Part shown: positions 1 through 7,708 of the stretch, piece by piece
How positions within the stretch are numbered: position 1 is the stretch's first letter
How the letters are laid out: the number at the start of each line of letters is the position of its first letter
Assembly (NCBI GenBank): GCA_014804365.1
Contig: JAAUZX010000023.1
Location: 1 to 37,196, forward strand
Length of the DNA: 37,196 bases
Direction: 5' to 3'
Source: Lachnospiraceae bacterium
GTDB taxonomy: Bacteria > Bacillota > Clostridia > Lachnospirales > Lachnospiraceae
The notes under the pieces: model-generated
The model's database searches: none
What the model saw: only the letters and a program-made list of their open reading frames with translations
What the model was told of the DNA's origin: nothing
Made by a program: the position numbers and the translations under genes

Positions 1-72
1 CTATCTTCTATGATTATATACGAGTGGAAGTAATTTTTCTTTACATTTCTTGCATAAAACGGATAGATTCAT
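1..72 (-). CDS. Possible 23-residue Cys-containing ORF or gene remnant
   Basis: A reverse-strand reading frame starts with ATG at 72 and stops with TAG at the window edge. The peptide carries a CKKCK motif in a basic context. The CxxC-like spacing and basic end are faintly like the C terminus of small cysteine-rich KTR proteins found on mobile elements, but the N-terminal half of that family is missing. No convincing ribosome-binding site is seen. It may be a remnant or chance. Confidence 0.15.
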   Translation of the reverse strand: MNLSVLCKKCKEKLLPLVYNHRR

Positions 73-93
73 CTTACATAATCCATCTATTTT

Positions 94-195
94 CTATCCA
101 TTCCGCACTTTTACAGCTATCATAGACAAAAGAAGCATTACTACATTTGCCTCAAATGGGACAGTTAATAATAAAATTTTTTCCATAAGTGACAT
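94..195 (-). CDS. Possible 33-residue hydrophobic peptide
   Basis: A reverse-strand ORF of 33 residues starts MSLMEKILLLTVPFEANVVM and has a hydrophobic core of about 20 residues ending in a short basic tail. This would suit a single membrane span. An AGAGG ribosome-binding site lies 7 nt before the ATG, which is better than expected by chance. The size and layout resemble small membrane peptides, including type I toxin-like peptides, but I do not recognise the family. It sits in degraded mobile-element DNA. Confidence 0.3.
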   Translation of the reverse strand: MSLMEKILLLTVPFEANVVMLLLSMIAVKVRNG

Positions 196-338
196 TTCTA
201 TTCCTCTTATAAAAATATAAAAGCAAAAAATAAAGCTCCCTATTTTGTAGTGGATTTTTCAGACGCAAAACAGCGCAAGAAGTTAAAGGCATTGAAACAA
301 TGTGCTCTATTTTTATCAATAATATGATTTATCAATAA

Positions 339-535
339 TTATTGACAAGCATTGCCCGTGTCATGACACACAGCCGGAATTCCCCATACCTCTCTACCGT
401 CCGTAAAATGTTCCTGCTTAAACAGCCTGTTTTTGGCGGTAAGGATATCACGCTCATATATCTTACCCTTTTTCGCGATCTTACACCCTGTGCGAACATT
501 TCCATTTTCATCCACAGAGAAAAATCGAGTGTATT
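339..535 (-). pseudogene. C-terminal remnant of an unrecognised mobile-element protein
   Basis: The reverse frame is open for about 65 codons and ends at TAA (339-341). It has no start codon: the frame is closed by a stop just upstream, near 537. The peptide has protein-like composition, with segments such as FFSVDENGNVRTGCKIAKKG and a closing GIPAVCHDTGNACQ. It abuts the integrase fragment on the other strand at about 535, which looks like a deletion or recombination junction. The parent family was not identified; an accessory protein of a conjugative element is a guess from context. Confidence 0.35.
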
Positions 536-880
536 ATGAGTATTACAACTTGGGAACGACAGAGAATGTGCCGGAGGATTATACGGAAATCTCCTTTGTA
601 TGCTTGAGGGAAAATGGCTGTCTTGAACTTCCTGCCACCGTAGAAACAGCCTGCCGGACAGCGGCAGGGAAAGTACCGGAATTAGAAGGATTTCACTTTC
701 ACACATTTCCGCCACACCTATACGACGAACCTGTTATCAAACGGGGCACAGCCCAAAGACGTACAGGAACTTTTAGGACACTCAGACGTAAGCACTACCA
801 TGAATGTCTATGCACACGCTACAAGGGAGGCTAAGCGAGATTCCGCAAAGCTCTTGGATAAGGTTGTGGGAATGAATTAG
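529..880 (+). pseudogene. Tyrosine site-specific integrase, 5'-truncated and frameshifted
   Basis: Two adjacent frames encode the C-terminal catalytic end of a phage/transposon tyrosine recombinase. The first frame ends in the segment FHFHTF. The second continues RHTYTTNLLSNGAQ, then ELLGHSDVSTTMNVYAHAT, to a TAG at 878-880. These hold the conserved HxxR box, the LGH box and the catalytic Tyr (MNVYAH). One extra T in the run near 705 breaks the frame between HTF and RHT. The N-terminal and core-binding domains are absent. The gene is therefore dead and marks the edge of a lost integrative element. Confidence 0.85.
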
Positions 881-904
881 GAACAAAAACTGAATAAGAA
901 AAAC

Positions 905-945
905 TTTCCCTTGTAACTTGCCCATGAGGGCAAAAACAAGGGAAA
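905..945. terminator. Hairpin after the integrase remnant
   Basis: TTTCCCTTG (905-913) pairs with CAAGGGAAA (937-945), and inside it TTGCCC pairs with GGGCAA around an ATGA loop. This nested hairpin lies just after the integrase stop and probably served as its terminator. No long T-run follows on the forward strand. A GTTTTTC stretch follows on the reverse strand. Confidence 0.5.
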
Positions 946-1000
946 AGGATACATATTTTGAGGCTGGCATTGTGAAAAGCCTTGAAAATAGGGAAAACTT

Positions 1001-1918
1001 ATGGAAAAAGCATATAAACTGGAATTTGCCGGAGAGCAGACAGGCAGTCTGTATGTGAACTGCTGCGGACTTTCCAAAACGGAGGGATTGCACAGCTTCG
1101 GTCCGGCATTAAAACCACATTATCTGGTACACTATATATTGAGCGGTAAGGGCAGGTTTGCCATCGGCGGCAAAGAGTACCCGCTGGAAGCAGGCTGCGG
1201 CTTTCTGATTACGCCGGATGAGCTGGCTTTTTATCAGGCGGACGAGCATGATCCGTGGACATATGTCTGGGTCGGTTTCAGCGGTACATTAGCCGAGGAA
1301 TATATCAATCATATCGGGCTGTCTGTCAGGCAGCCCGTTTTCAGATCGGATGCGTCGGAAGAAATTTATCGGATCGTCAAAGATATGATGGAGCATAATA
1401 CTTTCGGGCTCTCCAACGATCTGCGCCGTAACGGGCAGCTTGGCATTTTCTTGTCAATCATAGCCGAGGGAACCAGACCGGAAGAAAAGAATGAAGAAGA
1501 TCGGGCCAACACATATGTGCGCAAGGCGGTTTCTTTCATACAGAGTAATTATTATAATCCGATCAAAGTGACCGATGTGGCGGATTACGTCTGCATCAAC
1601 AGAAGTTATCTGTATACGCTTTTCATAAATTCCATGGGTATGTCGCCGCAGCAGTTTCTGACGACATTCCGCATCACGAGGGCGGCACAGCTGTTGTCAG
1701 TTACGGAGCTGCCGATCGAGAGTATCGCGCTTTCCTGCGGATATCACGATCCGCTTGTATTTACCAAGGCATTTAAACAGATGAAGAAGATGTCGCCTAC
1801 AGGTTACCGCAGACAGATGCAGGAAGGCGGAACACGCCGTAATAAGGAATATTTGAAACAGGTGGAGGATTTCATTAATCAGATCAACAGCCTGAACGAT
1901 ACGTTGTCACCGATATAA
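1001..1918 (+). CDS. AraC-family transcriptional regulator
   Basis: This is a 305-residue cytoplasmic DNA-binding regulator. The N-terminal half (about residues 15-150) fits the cupin-like sugar-sensing AraC domain, with HYILSGKGRF followed by the YPLEAGCGFLITPDE turn. The C-terminal 100 residues (about 175-275) hold two helix-turn-helix motifs, including VADYVCINRSYLYTLF and the IALSCGYHDPLVFTKAFKQ signature ending in SPTGYRRQ. Its position directly upstream of galK-galT, in the same direction, suggests it regulates the galactose genes, although the ligand cannot be read from the sequence. The gap to galK holds a promoter and repeated GCATAT motifs. An outer alternative is control of another sugar locus elsewhere. 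Confidence 0.9.
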   Translation: MEKAYKLEFAGEQTGSLYVNCCGLSKTEGLHSFGPALKPHYLVHYILSGKGRFAIGGKEYPLEAGCGFLITPDELAFYQADEHDPWTYVWVGFSGTLAEEYINHIGLSVRQPVFRSDASEEIYRIVKDMMEHNTFGLSNDLRRNGQLGIFLSIIAEGTRPEEKNEEDRANTYVRKAVSFIQSNYYNPIKVTDVADYVCINRSYLYTLFINSMGMSPQQFLTTFRITRAAQLLSVTELPIESIALSCGYHDPLVFTKAFKQMKKMSPTGYRRQMQEGGTRRNKEYLKQVEDFINQINSLNDTLSPI

Positions 1919-1964
1919 TGCGGCAAGAATATGGTGCCGGAGGAATAGTAACTCATATAACATT

Positions 1965-1993
1965 TTGACAGATTTATTTAACAAAGAGATATT
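1965..1993 (+). promoter_or_regulatory. Candidate sigma-A promoter for galK-galT
   Basis: TTGACA at 1965-1970 is a perfect -35 box. A 17-nt spacer leads to GATATT (1988-1993), a 4/6 match to the -10 box. It lies after the AraC stop and about 200 nt before galK, leaving a long 5' leader. Confidence 0.5.
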
Positions 1994-2024
1994 TTAAAAC
2001 GGTCCGATATTTTATATCATTAAA

Positions 2025-2087
2025 GCATATAAACAAGGGAGAGCAACCGTGTGCGCATATAACCCGGAATAAAAGAGAAGTGCATAT
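2025..2087 (+). promoter_or_regulatory. Three phased GCATAT motifs in the galK leader
   Basis: GCATATAA occurs at 2025-2032 and 2055-2062, and GCATAT at 2082-2087. The spacing is 30 and 27 bp, close to three helical turns. AraC-type proteins commonly bind direct repeats on one face of DNA, so these are candidate sites. However, they lie downstream of the proposed promoter, which would suit repression or a second promoter. Confidence 0.25.
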
Positions 2088-2201
2088 GGGATTTATAACA
2101 AAAAGCTAAAGACGATTCGAAAGGCGGCGGCGGACGGACAGAGAAGAAGAGGCGCTTGGGAGCGCTTAGAAAAATAAAATTAAGAGAGAAGGAGAATGGG
2201 C

Positions 2202-3365
2202 ATGAAGGAAACAGTATTAAAGAAATTTGAGGAACTGTATGGGGATACGCAGGGTGTGAATGTCTATTTTGCACCGGGACGTGTGAACCTGATCGGTGAG
2301 CATACGGATTATAACGGAGGACATGTTTTTCCGTGTGCACTGACTATCGGCACTTATGCCGCAGTCAGAAAGAGAGCGGACAAAAAGTTGAATTTCTATT
2401 CTATGAATTTTGAAGAGCTGGGTATAATCGAGAGCAGTCTGGAAGATTTAAATCCCTCTGACAAGGCGGGATGGACTAACTATCCGAAAGGTGTTATGTG
2501 GGCTTTTGCGGGCAGAGGCATGGAGATGGACTGTGGTCTGGACATGGTGCTTAACGGCAACATCCCGAACGGTTCAGGATTATCGTCCTCGGCTTCATTG
2601 GAAGTTCTTACCGGTTACGTTCTGAAAGATCTGTATGGATTTGAGGTGACGAATATTGATCTGGCGAAGATCGGTCAGTATTCCGAGAATAATTTTAACG
2701 GTATGAACTGTGGTATTATGGATCAGTTTGCGTCTGCCATGGGCAAGAAAGACAATGCAATTTTCTTAGATACGGCAGATCTGTCTTACGAGTATGCACC
2801 CCTTATTCTGGATGGTGCGAAGATCGTGGTAACCAACAGTAACGTCAAGCATTCGCTTGTCAACTCAGCATACAACGAGAGAAGAAGTGAGTGCGAGAAA
2901 GCGCTGGAGGAGTTACAGGCCGTGATCGATATCAAAGGGCTGGGCGATCTCACCGAGGAGCAGTTTGAAACAAACAAATCGGCCATCAAGGACGAGGTGC
3001 GTGTCAGAAGAGCGAAACATGCGGTGTATGAGAATCAGAGAACGATCCGTGCGGTGGAAGCGCTTAAGAAGAATGACCTGAAGCTGTTCGGCGAGTTAAT
3101 GAATGCTTCCCATGTATCGTTGAGAGACGATTATGAGGTTTCCTGTGAGGAGATCGATGTATTAGTGGAAGAAGCGTGGAAGATTGACGGTGTGATCGGG
3201 TCCCGCATTACCGGCGGCGGATTCGGCGGCTGTACGGTCAGTATCGTGCGAGATGAAGCGGTGGATGCTTTCAGGGAGAAAGTCGGTGCGGCGTATCAGG
3301 AGCGTGTGGGTAAGACAGCGGATTTCTATGTGGTAGAGATCGGTGACGGACCGAGCAGACTCTGA
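2202..3365 (+). CDS. galK: Galactokinase
   Basis: Galactokinase phosphorylates galactose at C1 with ATP, the first step of the Leloir pathway in the cytoplasm. The 387-residue protein has all GHMP-kinase marks: the galactokinase signature GRVNLIGEHTDYNGGHVFPC near residue 27, the ATP loop NGSGLSSSASLEV near 125, and the third motif SRITGGGFGGCTVSI near 335. An ATG also occurs at 2196, but the AAGGAG site lies only one base from it and 7 nt from 2202, so 2202 is preferred. It is followed 103 bp later by galT, and both end at the terminator near 5015. Confidence 0.97.
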   Translation: MKETVLKKFEELYGDTQGVNVYFAPGRVNLIGEHTDYNGGHVFPCALTIGTYAAVRKRADKKLNFYSMNFEELGIIESSLEDLNPSDKAGWTNYPKGVMWAFAGRGMEMDCGLDMVLNGNIPNGSGLSSSASLEVLTGYVLKDLYGFEVTNIDLAKIGQYSENNFNGMNCGIMDQFASAMGKKDNAIFLDTADLSYEYAPLILDGAKIVVTNSNVKHSLVNSAYNERRSECEKALEELQAVIDIKGLGDLTEEQFETNKSAIKDEVRVRRAKHAVYENQRTIRAVEALKKNDLKLFGELMNASHVSLRDDYEVSCEEIDVLVEEAWKIDGVIGSRITGGGFGGCTVSIVRDEAVDAFREKVGAAYQERVGKTADFYVVEIGDGPSRL

Positions 3366-3468
3366 TTTGACATTTTATAAATATGAATGACATGCGTCCG
3401 GGTGCATTGTGAAGAAAACCGGAAGTGTTGCAGACGGTAGAAAGACAAATTGACGGGAAGGAGATATT

Positions 3469-4974
3469 ATGATTCAACAGGATATTAAGAAACTGGTACA
3501 ATACGGATTGCAGACCGGTTTAATTACGGAAGCGGATAAAATTTATACGACCAACAGATTGCTGGAGCTGTTTCGGCTGGATGAGCTGGAAGAAGATGAC
3601 ACAGATGTCACAATGAGCGAAGAGGAACTGGAAGATGTCCTTGGATCTATGATGGATTATGCGTATGAGCAGGGCATCATGACGGAGAACAGTATCGTGT
3701 ACCGTGATTTGTTTGACACGAAGATCATGAGTATGCTGGTGCCCAGACCCAGTGAGGTGATCTCTGTTTTTGAAGCGAAGTATAAGAATGATCCCAGGGA
3801 AGCCACGGATTATTTCTATAAATTGAGTCAGGACACAGACTATATCAGAAGATACCGTATCAAGAAGGACCAGAAGTGGATAGCTTCGACGAAGTACGGA
3901 GATCTGGATATCACGATCAATTTGTCCAAGCCGGAGAAAGACCCTAAAGCGATTGCCGCGGCCAAGAATACGAAGCAGAGCGGTTATCCGAAATGTCTGC
4001 TCTGTATCGAGAATGAGGGATATGCAGGCCGTGTGAATCATCCCGCAAGGCAGAATCACAGGATCATTCCGGTTACGATTAACGGAAGTAAATGGGGATT
4101 CCAGTATTCTCCCTACGTGTACTATAATGAGCACTGTATTGTGTTTAACTCAAAACATATTCCGATGAAGATCGAGCACGATACGTTTTGTAAATTGTTT
4201 GACTTTGTAAAACAGTTTCCGCACTATTTCGTGGGTTCCAATGCTGATCTGCCGATCGTGGGAGGCTCGATTTTGAGCCATGATCATTTCCAAGGCGGAC
4301 ATTATGAATTTGCCATGGCGAGAGCCGATGTAGAGAGAACTTTTACCGTGAAAGGGTTCGAAGACGTAAAAGCCGGAATCGTAAACTGGCCGATGTCGGT
4401 AATCCGTATTGCATCACAGGATACAGACAGGCTGATTGCCTTAGCGGATATGATTCTGGCAGCGTGGAGAGGTTATACGGATGAGGCGGTGTTCATCTAC
4501 GCTGAGACGGATGAAGAACCTCATAATACGATTACGCCGATTGCCAGAAAGAGAGGCGATCTATACGAGTTGGATCTGGTGCTACGCAACAATATTACCA
4601 CACAGGAGCATCCGCTCGGCGTATATCATCCGCATGCAAACCTGCACCATATCAAAAAAGAGAATATCGGACTGATCGAAGTAATGGGATTAGCGGTACT
4701 GCCGGCCAGATTAAAGGATGAGATGGAGCATCTGGCAGAGGCAATTGTTTCCGGTGCAGACATTCGTAAAGATGAAGTACTTGAGAAGCATGCTGACTGG
4801 GTAGATGAGTTTCTGCCTAAGTATCAGGGTGTTACCAAGGATAACATAATGGATATTCTGCATAAGGAGATCGGTAACGTGTTTATGCAGGTGCTGGAGG
4901 ATGCCGGTGTCTATAAGAGAACAGAGGAAGGACAGGCAGCATTTGATCGGTTTGTACAGAGCCTGAACAGATAG
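3469..4974 (+). CDS. galT: UDP-glucose--hexose-1-phosphate uridylyltransferase (class II)
   Basis: GalT exchanges UMP between UDP-glucose and galactose-1-phosphate, giving UDP-galactose and glucose-1-phosphate. At 501 residues it is the long class II form of Firmicutes rather than the roughly 350-residue E. coli type. The active-site stretch GGSILSHDHFQGGHYEFAMA contains the nucleophilic HxH-x-Q histidine motif near residue 270. A second conserved stretch is GVYHPHANLHHIKKENIG. The AAGGAG ribosome-binding site is well placed. No galE or mutarotase gene is present in the window, so the epimerase step must be encoded elsewhere. Confidence 0.97.
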   Translation: MIQQDIKKLVQYGLQTGLITEADKIYTTNRLLELFRLDELEEDDTDVTMSEEELEDVLGSMMDYAYEQGIMTENSIVYRDLFDTKIMSMLVPRPSEVISVFEAKYKNDPREATDYFYKLSQDTDYIRRYRIKKDQKWIASTKYGDLDITINLSKPEKDPKAIAAAKNTKQSGYPKCLLCIENEGYAGRVNHPARQNHRIIPVTINGSKWGFQYSPYVYYNEHCIVFNSKHIPMKIEHDTFCKLFDFVKQFPHYFVGSNADLPIVGGSILSHDHFQGGHYEFAMARADVERTFTVKGFEDVKAGIVNWPMSVIRIASQDTDRLIALADMILAAWRGYTDEAVFIYAETDEEPHNTITPIARKRGDLYELDLVLRNNITTQEHPLGVYHPHANLHHIKKENIGLIEVMGLAVLPARLKDEMEHLAEAIVSGADIRKDEVLEKHADWVDEFLPKYQGVTKDNIMDILHKEIGNVFMQVLEDAGVYKRTEEGQAAFDRFVQSLNR

Positions 4975-4991
4975 GGAAACAGAAAGAAATG

Positions 4992-5018
4992 AGGCGGAAT
5001 CGTTAGATTCCGCCTTTT
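4992..5018 (+). terminator. Rho-independent terminator of galK-galT
   Basis: A 10-bp perfect stem (4992-5001 with 5006-5015) closes a GTTA loop and runs into a T-tract. It lies 18 nt after the galT stop. Confidence 0.9.
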
Positions 5019-5194
5019 AGACACGCCTGCAAAAAGCAGTGTGAAGATCAGAAATGACAGAGTAAGGTGGTGTTTCGGTTTATAGGGATGATCTGTCATT
5101 CTGTTAGAAATGCGATGCTATTATGTATAAAGCCGACAGATGTAGCTGGGCATGAGTTTGTGTAAATTACATACGACATTTATTAGAATATTTT

Positions 5195-5542
5195 TCAAAG
5201 GTTCTCGTTAACATCCAGTATGCTGCAAAAAAGGTTATAGAAGTCTTTCTGTTGGCGTGGAGTCAATTTTTGGAACATGGAGATCATATGTTGATACTTC
5301 TTAAGAAGATGCATGTTGTCTGCCAATAACAAATCTGCACTCAGACGTTCCTCAGAAAGATACAGAACATAATCCGTAGAGACCTGAAAAAAACGTGATA
5401 CACTGATCACAAGCGTGGCATCGGGAGTAGATAACCCGCATTCCAGTTTGCTCAATGTGGTCTGATTGACACCCAGATAGTTTGCGAGCGTCTGTTGTGA
5501 TAATTTTTTTTCCAATCGTAATTCTTTGATTCTTGTTTTCAT
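5195..5542 (-). CDS. XRE-family helix-turn-helix regulator
   Basis: This is a 115-residue cytoplasmic DNA-binding protein. Residues 4-58 form a Cro/C1-type HTH: IKELRLEKKLSQQTLANYLG, then VNQTTLSKLECGLSTPD, then FFQVSTDYVLYL. The C-terminal 50 residues are helical and probably dimerise. The target is unknown. An 18-bp perfect palindrome lies 65 bp upstream of the start and further short palindromes lie beyond it, so autoregulation is likely. No partner gene is adjacent. The next genes on either side face away or are separated by 0.8 kb of structured DNA. Confidence 0.88.
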   Translation of the reverse strand: MKTRIKELRLEKKLSQQTLANYLGVNQTTLSKLECGLSTPDATLVISVSRFFQVSTDYVLYLSEERLSADLLLADNMHLLKKYQHMISMFQKLTPRQQKDFYNLFCSILDVNENL

Positions 5543-5606
5543 GCGAGTATCCTTTTTGTTATTTTAGGCGATTTCCTCGGGGAAAAAATTCCAATTTTTA
5601 ATAAGG

Positions 5607-5624
5607 ATATTCTGTACAGAATAT
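5607..5624. promoter_or_regulatory. 18-bp perfect palindrome, likely XRE operator
   Basis: ATATTCTGTACAGAATAT at 5607-5624 is perfectly symmetric, with a 9-bp half-site. It lies in the promoter region of the XRE gene starting at 5542. The symmetry and place suggest the operator of that regulator. Confidence 0.6.
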
Positions 5625-5669
5625 TTTGGGATAAAGACTGTAGGAAAAGTGGTATAAGAGAAAAATAAA

Positions 5670-5714
5670 TACAATATGTTGTACGGAATTACGTTAATAG
5701 TACAATATATTGAC
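5670..5714. promoter_or_regulatory. Two TACAATATRTTG motifs 31 bp apart
   Basis: TACAATATGTTGTA (5670-5683) and TACAATATATTG (5701-5712) share 11 of 12 bases, and each is nearly symmetric. The 31-bp spacing is about three helical turns. They lie between the 18-bp palindrome and the structured elements. They are candidate binding sites for the adjacent XRE protein or another regulator. Confidence 0.35.
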
Positions 5715-5818
5715 GAATATGTAGTGTCTTAAATATGGAGGTGCTGAGGCGCTTATAATTAAGCCGCACTAAAATATACGTTATTGCTTAGATGTAATGT
5801 CATGTTGTAAACCCGGAC

Positions 5819-5991
5819 GCGCCGGACAGTATGTATATGCCCTAAGGACGCGCTTTCGCTCGGTTTCAAACGCAGCGGTACTAAGCTCGTGAGTTACGGA
5901 GCAACTCAGAATCTCGCTAAGTGTCAGATTTAACCCGTAGGGTTTAATCTTTTTCAAACGGTCCTTAGGACATCTGCATACTATCCGACGC
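5819..5991 (+). repeat. Structured element A, with long imperfect arms and internal hairpins
   Basis: Arms at 5819-5849 and 5961-5991 are complementary over 31 bp with 5 mismatches. Inside are GCGCTTTCGCTC, a helix ACTAAGC/GCTAAGT with a single A-A mismatch, a capping hairpin TGAGTT/AACTCA, and a hairpin AGATTTAACCC/GGGTTTAATCT with a single T-T mismatch. A T-rich stretch then leads back to the outer arm. There is no coding potential. The same layout recurs inverted at 6101-6262. This may be a structured RNA or a non-autonomous repeat; I do not recognise the family. Confidence 0.7.
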
Positions 5992-6100
5992 TGTGTATTG
6001 ATATAATCCAGACTAAATGATATTGTATCGGAGTAGTCACTATATCAGTAACCAAAGTAAAATTATTATGTTACTACTATTTAGTAATAGCCACAACCTA

Positions 6101-6262
6101 GCGCAGATGGAAGTTAATATCTTAAGGAGCCCCTTAAAAAAAGTAAATTTCTTCGAAATTAACTTTGGTCAGTGCTTAACGAGGTTTCTCACGAGTTTAG
6201 CACCTGCTACGCTTTTTACGGAGCGAGAGCGCGGCTCCGTAGATATTATCTTCCATCCGCGC
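6101..6262 (-). repeat. Structured element B, inverted relative of element A
   Basis: Arms at 6101-6131 and 6233-6262 are complementary with about three mismatches and one unpaired base. Read on the reverse strand, the interior follows element A: GCGCTCTCGCTC, then GGTGCTAAACTCGTGAG, a partner GTTAAGCAC giving the same A-A mismatch, then the hairpin AAAGTTAATTTC/GAAATTTACTTT with the same T-T mismatch, then a T-run. The outer arms differ in sequence from those of A while keeping the pairing. Just upstream, TTACTA/TAGTAA (6071-6087) forms another small hairpin. Confidence 0.7.
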
Positions 6263-6368
6263 GGACGTCTTAAATAACCTAATTAACAATACCAACAAAA
6301 ATAAACCGCAAAGTGCATTTTTCCCCCGCAGAATGTGATATACTGCTCTATAACAGGGAGGGTTCACA

Positions 6369-7097
6369 ATGGGAGAGAAACCGACTGGTTCATATGTATG
6401 TATTGACTTGGAGACGACAGGACTGAACCCCAAGACAGATAAGATCATTGAGATTGGTGCGGTCAGAGTCGAGAACCATGTAATCGTAGAAGAGTGGGAA
6501 ACATTCGTGAATCCGGACAGACAACTGGACGAACGAATCATTGAGCTGACAGGAATACGAGATGAGCAGCTGATATCGGCACCGACGATCGATCAGGTGC
6601 TGCCGAAGCTGCTTGAGGTAATAGGCGATCGTGTGCTGCTGGGGCACAGTGTGACATTTGATTATTCTTTTATCAAAAGGGCGGCAGTAGGACAGATGCT
6701 GTCCTTTGAGAAAGACGGTATTGATACGCTTAAGATTGCCCGCAAATATCTGCCGGATCTGGAAAGCCGCAGCCTTGGTTATCTGTGCGAATATTACGGC
6801 ATCAATCACAGTGCGCACAGGGCGCTTTGCGATGTGCAGGCTACCGTGGAGTTATACCGGAAGTTGACAGAGCTGTTCTATGATATGGAAGCAGCAGAAG
6901 GAAATAAAAGCCTGTTTCTGCCAAAAAAACTGCGGCATAATGTGAAACGGGAAACGCCGGCCACGAAACCGCAGAAAGAACAGTTATATAAATTGAGAGA
7001 CAGGCATAAACTGATAATAGATTATGATATTGAAAAGCTTACCCGCAGCGAGGCTAGCAGGAAGATTGATCGTATTCTTGCAGAATACGGACGATAG
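6369..7097 (+). CDS. DnaQ-like 3'-5' exonuclease (DEDDh family)
   Basis: This 242-residue protein resembles the epsilon proofreading subunit and PolC exonuclease domain. Exo I is CIDLETTGLNPKTDKIIEIG (Asp and Glu metal ligands, residues 12-31). Exo II is LLGHSVTFDYSFIK, and Exo III is HRALCDVQATVELY, with the catalytic His and Asp. The exonuclease domain ends near residue 180. A basic 60-residue tail follows, with no polymerase domain, so it is a stand-alone nuclease acting in DNA repair or RNA turnover; the substrate is unknown. A GGGAGGG site precedes the ATG. Its 3' end overlaps the converging gene at 7054 by 44 bp. Confidence 0.9.
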   Translation: MGEKPTGSYVCIDLETTGLNPKTDKIIEIGAVRVENHVIVEEWETFVNPDRQLDERIIELTGIRDEQLISAPTIDQVLPKLLEVIGDRVLLGHSVTFDYSFIKRAAVGQMLSFEKDGIDTLKIARKYLPDLESRSLGYLCEYYGINHSAHRALCDVQATVELYRKLTELFYDMEAAEGNKSLFLPKKLRHNVKRETPATKPQKEQLYKLRDRHKLIIDYDIEKLTRSEASRKIDRILAEYGR

Positions 7098-7671
7098 TCT
7101 TCTGCATGGCGGAGTTTAACGTTTCGGCGATCGGGTACAGATTGTGGATTTTTTCCGGTGTTTGCTGTTCCTGATAGATCTGACAAAGCAGGCGGTATGT
7201 GGAGCTTACGTCAGTGCCTGTGGAGACGGAGAACTCCAGCATGTGACAAGCTTCCCCGATGTATCCCGAATCATAGAGAAGCTGTGCCCACTGCTGTAAT
7301 GTGCGAACCAGAAGAGTATAGTTCTGATCGTAACGGATCAGAAGATCAAGATTGGGAGCACCGTAGCGCAATTTAAGATCCGTGTTGGTAAGACCGGTGA
7401 AATTGACGATAGGCAGTTCGCTCAAAGAGAGAATAATCTGTTTATAGTCCTCTACCTTCGGGACATCCTCAAGAAGCGACATCGGAAACTCTTCTACGGG
7501 AATCGTAATGTAGTCAAGATCATCCAGCGGCTTACGTCTTGTGCTGTTAGCCGCAAGCTCTCTTTCCCAGAAGGCTTCCCGCGAAGAAGCATCGGATTTT
7601 TTATGGGCTTTGAGGTAGAAGAAGATTGCGGCGGAAAGTATGAGAACGCTTGCATTAATTATAAAATTCAT
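7054..7671 (-). CDS. Membrane-anchored protein of unknown function, TPR-like
   Basis: The 205-residue protein starts MNFIINASVLILSAAIFFYL, a single N-terminal membrane span followed by KAHKK, so most of it should be cytoplasmic by the positive-inside rule. The remainder is soluble and largely helical, with a repeat-like part near residues 120-200 (LLYDSGYIGEACHMLEFSV, then YRLLCQIYQEQQTPEKIHNL) that looks like tetratricopeptide helices. The frame is open further upstream to 7833, but AAAGGA lies 9 nt before the ATG at 7671 and the upstream part overlaps a divergent small gene, so 7671 is chosen. The family was not recognised. Confidence 0.75.
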   Translation of the reverse strand: MNFIINASVLILSAAIFFYLKAHKKSDASSREAFWERELAANSTRRKPLDDLDYITIPVEEFPMSLLEDVPKVEDYKQIILSLSELPIVNFTGLTNTDLKLRYGAPNLDLLIRYDQNYTLLVRTLQQWAQLLYDSGYIGEACHMLEFSVSTGTDVSSTYRLLCQIYQEQQTPEKIHNLYPIAETLNSAMQKTIVRILQEYDQSSC

Positions 7672-7708
7672 ATATAATATCCTTTCAGAAAGTGGGGAGG
7701 ATTCATCT

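Noticed and set aside
3520..4134. 204-codon reverse-strand frame inside galT
   Set aside because: Lies wholly inside the clear galT gene; composition is that of an antisense shadow, with no ribosome-binding site.
5850..5960. Element A as a group II intron or known riboswitch
   Set aside because: No intron domain V pattern and no known aptamer core recognised.
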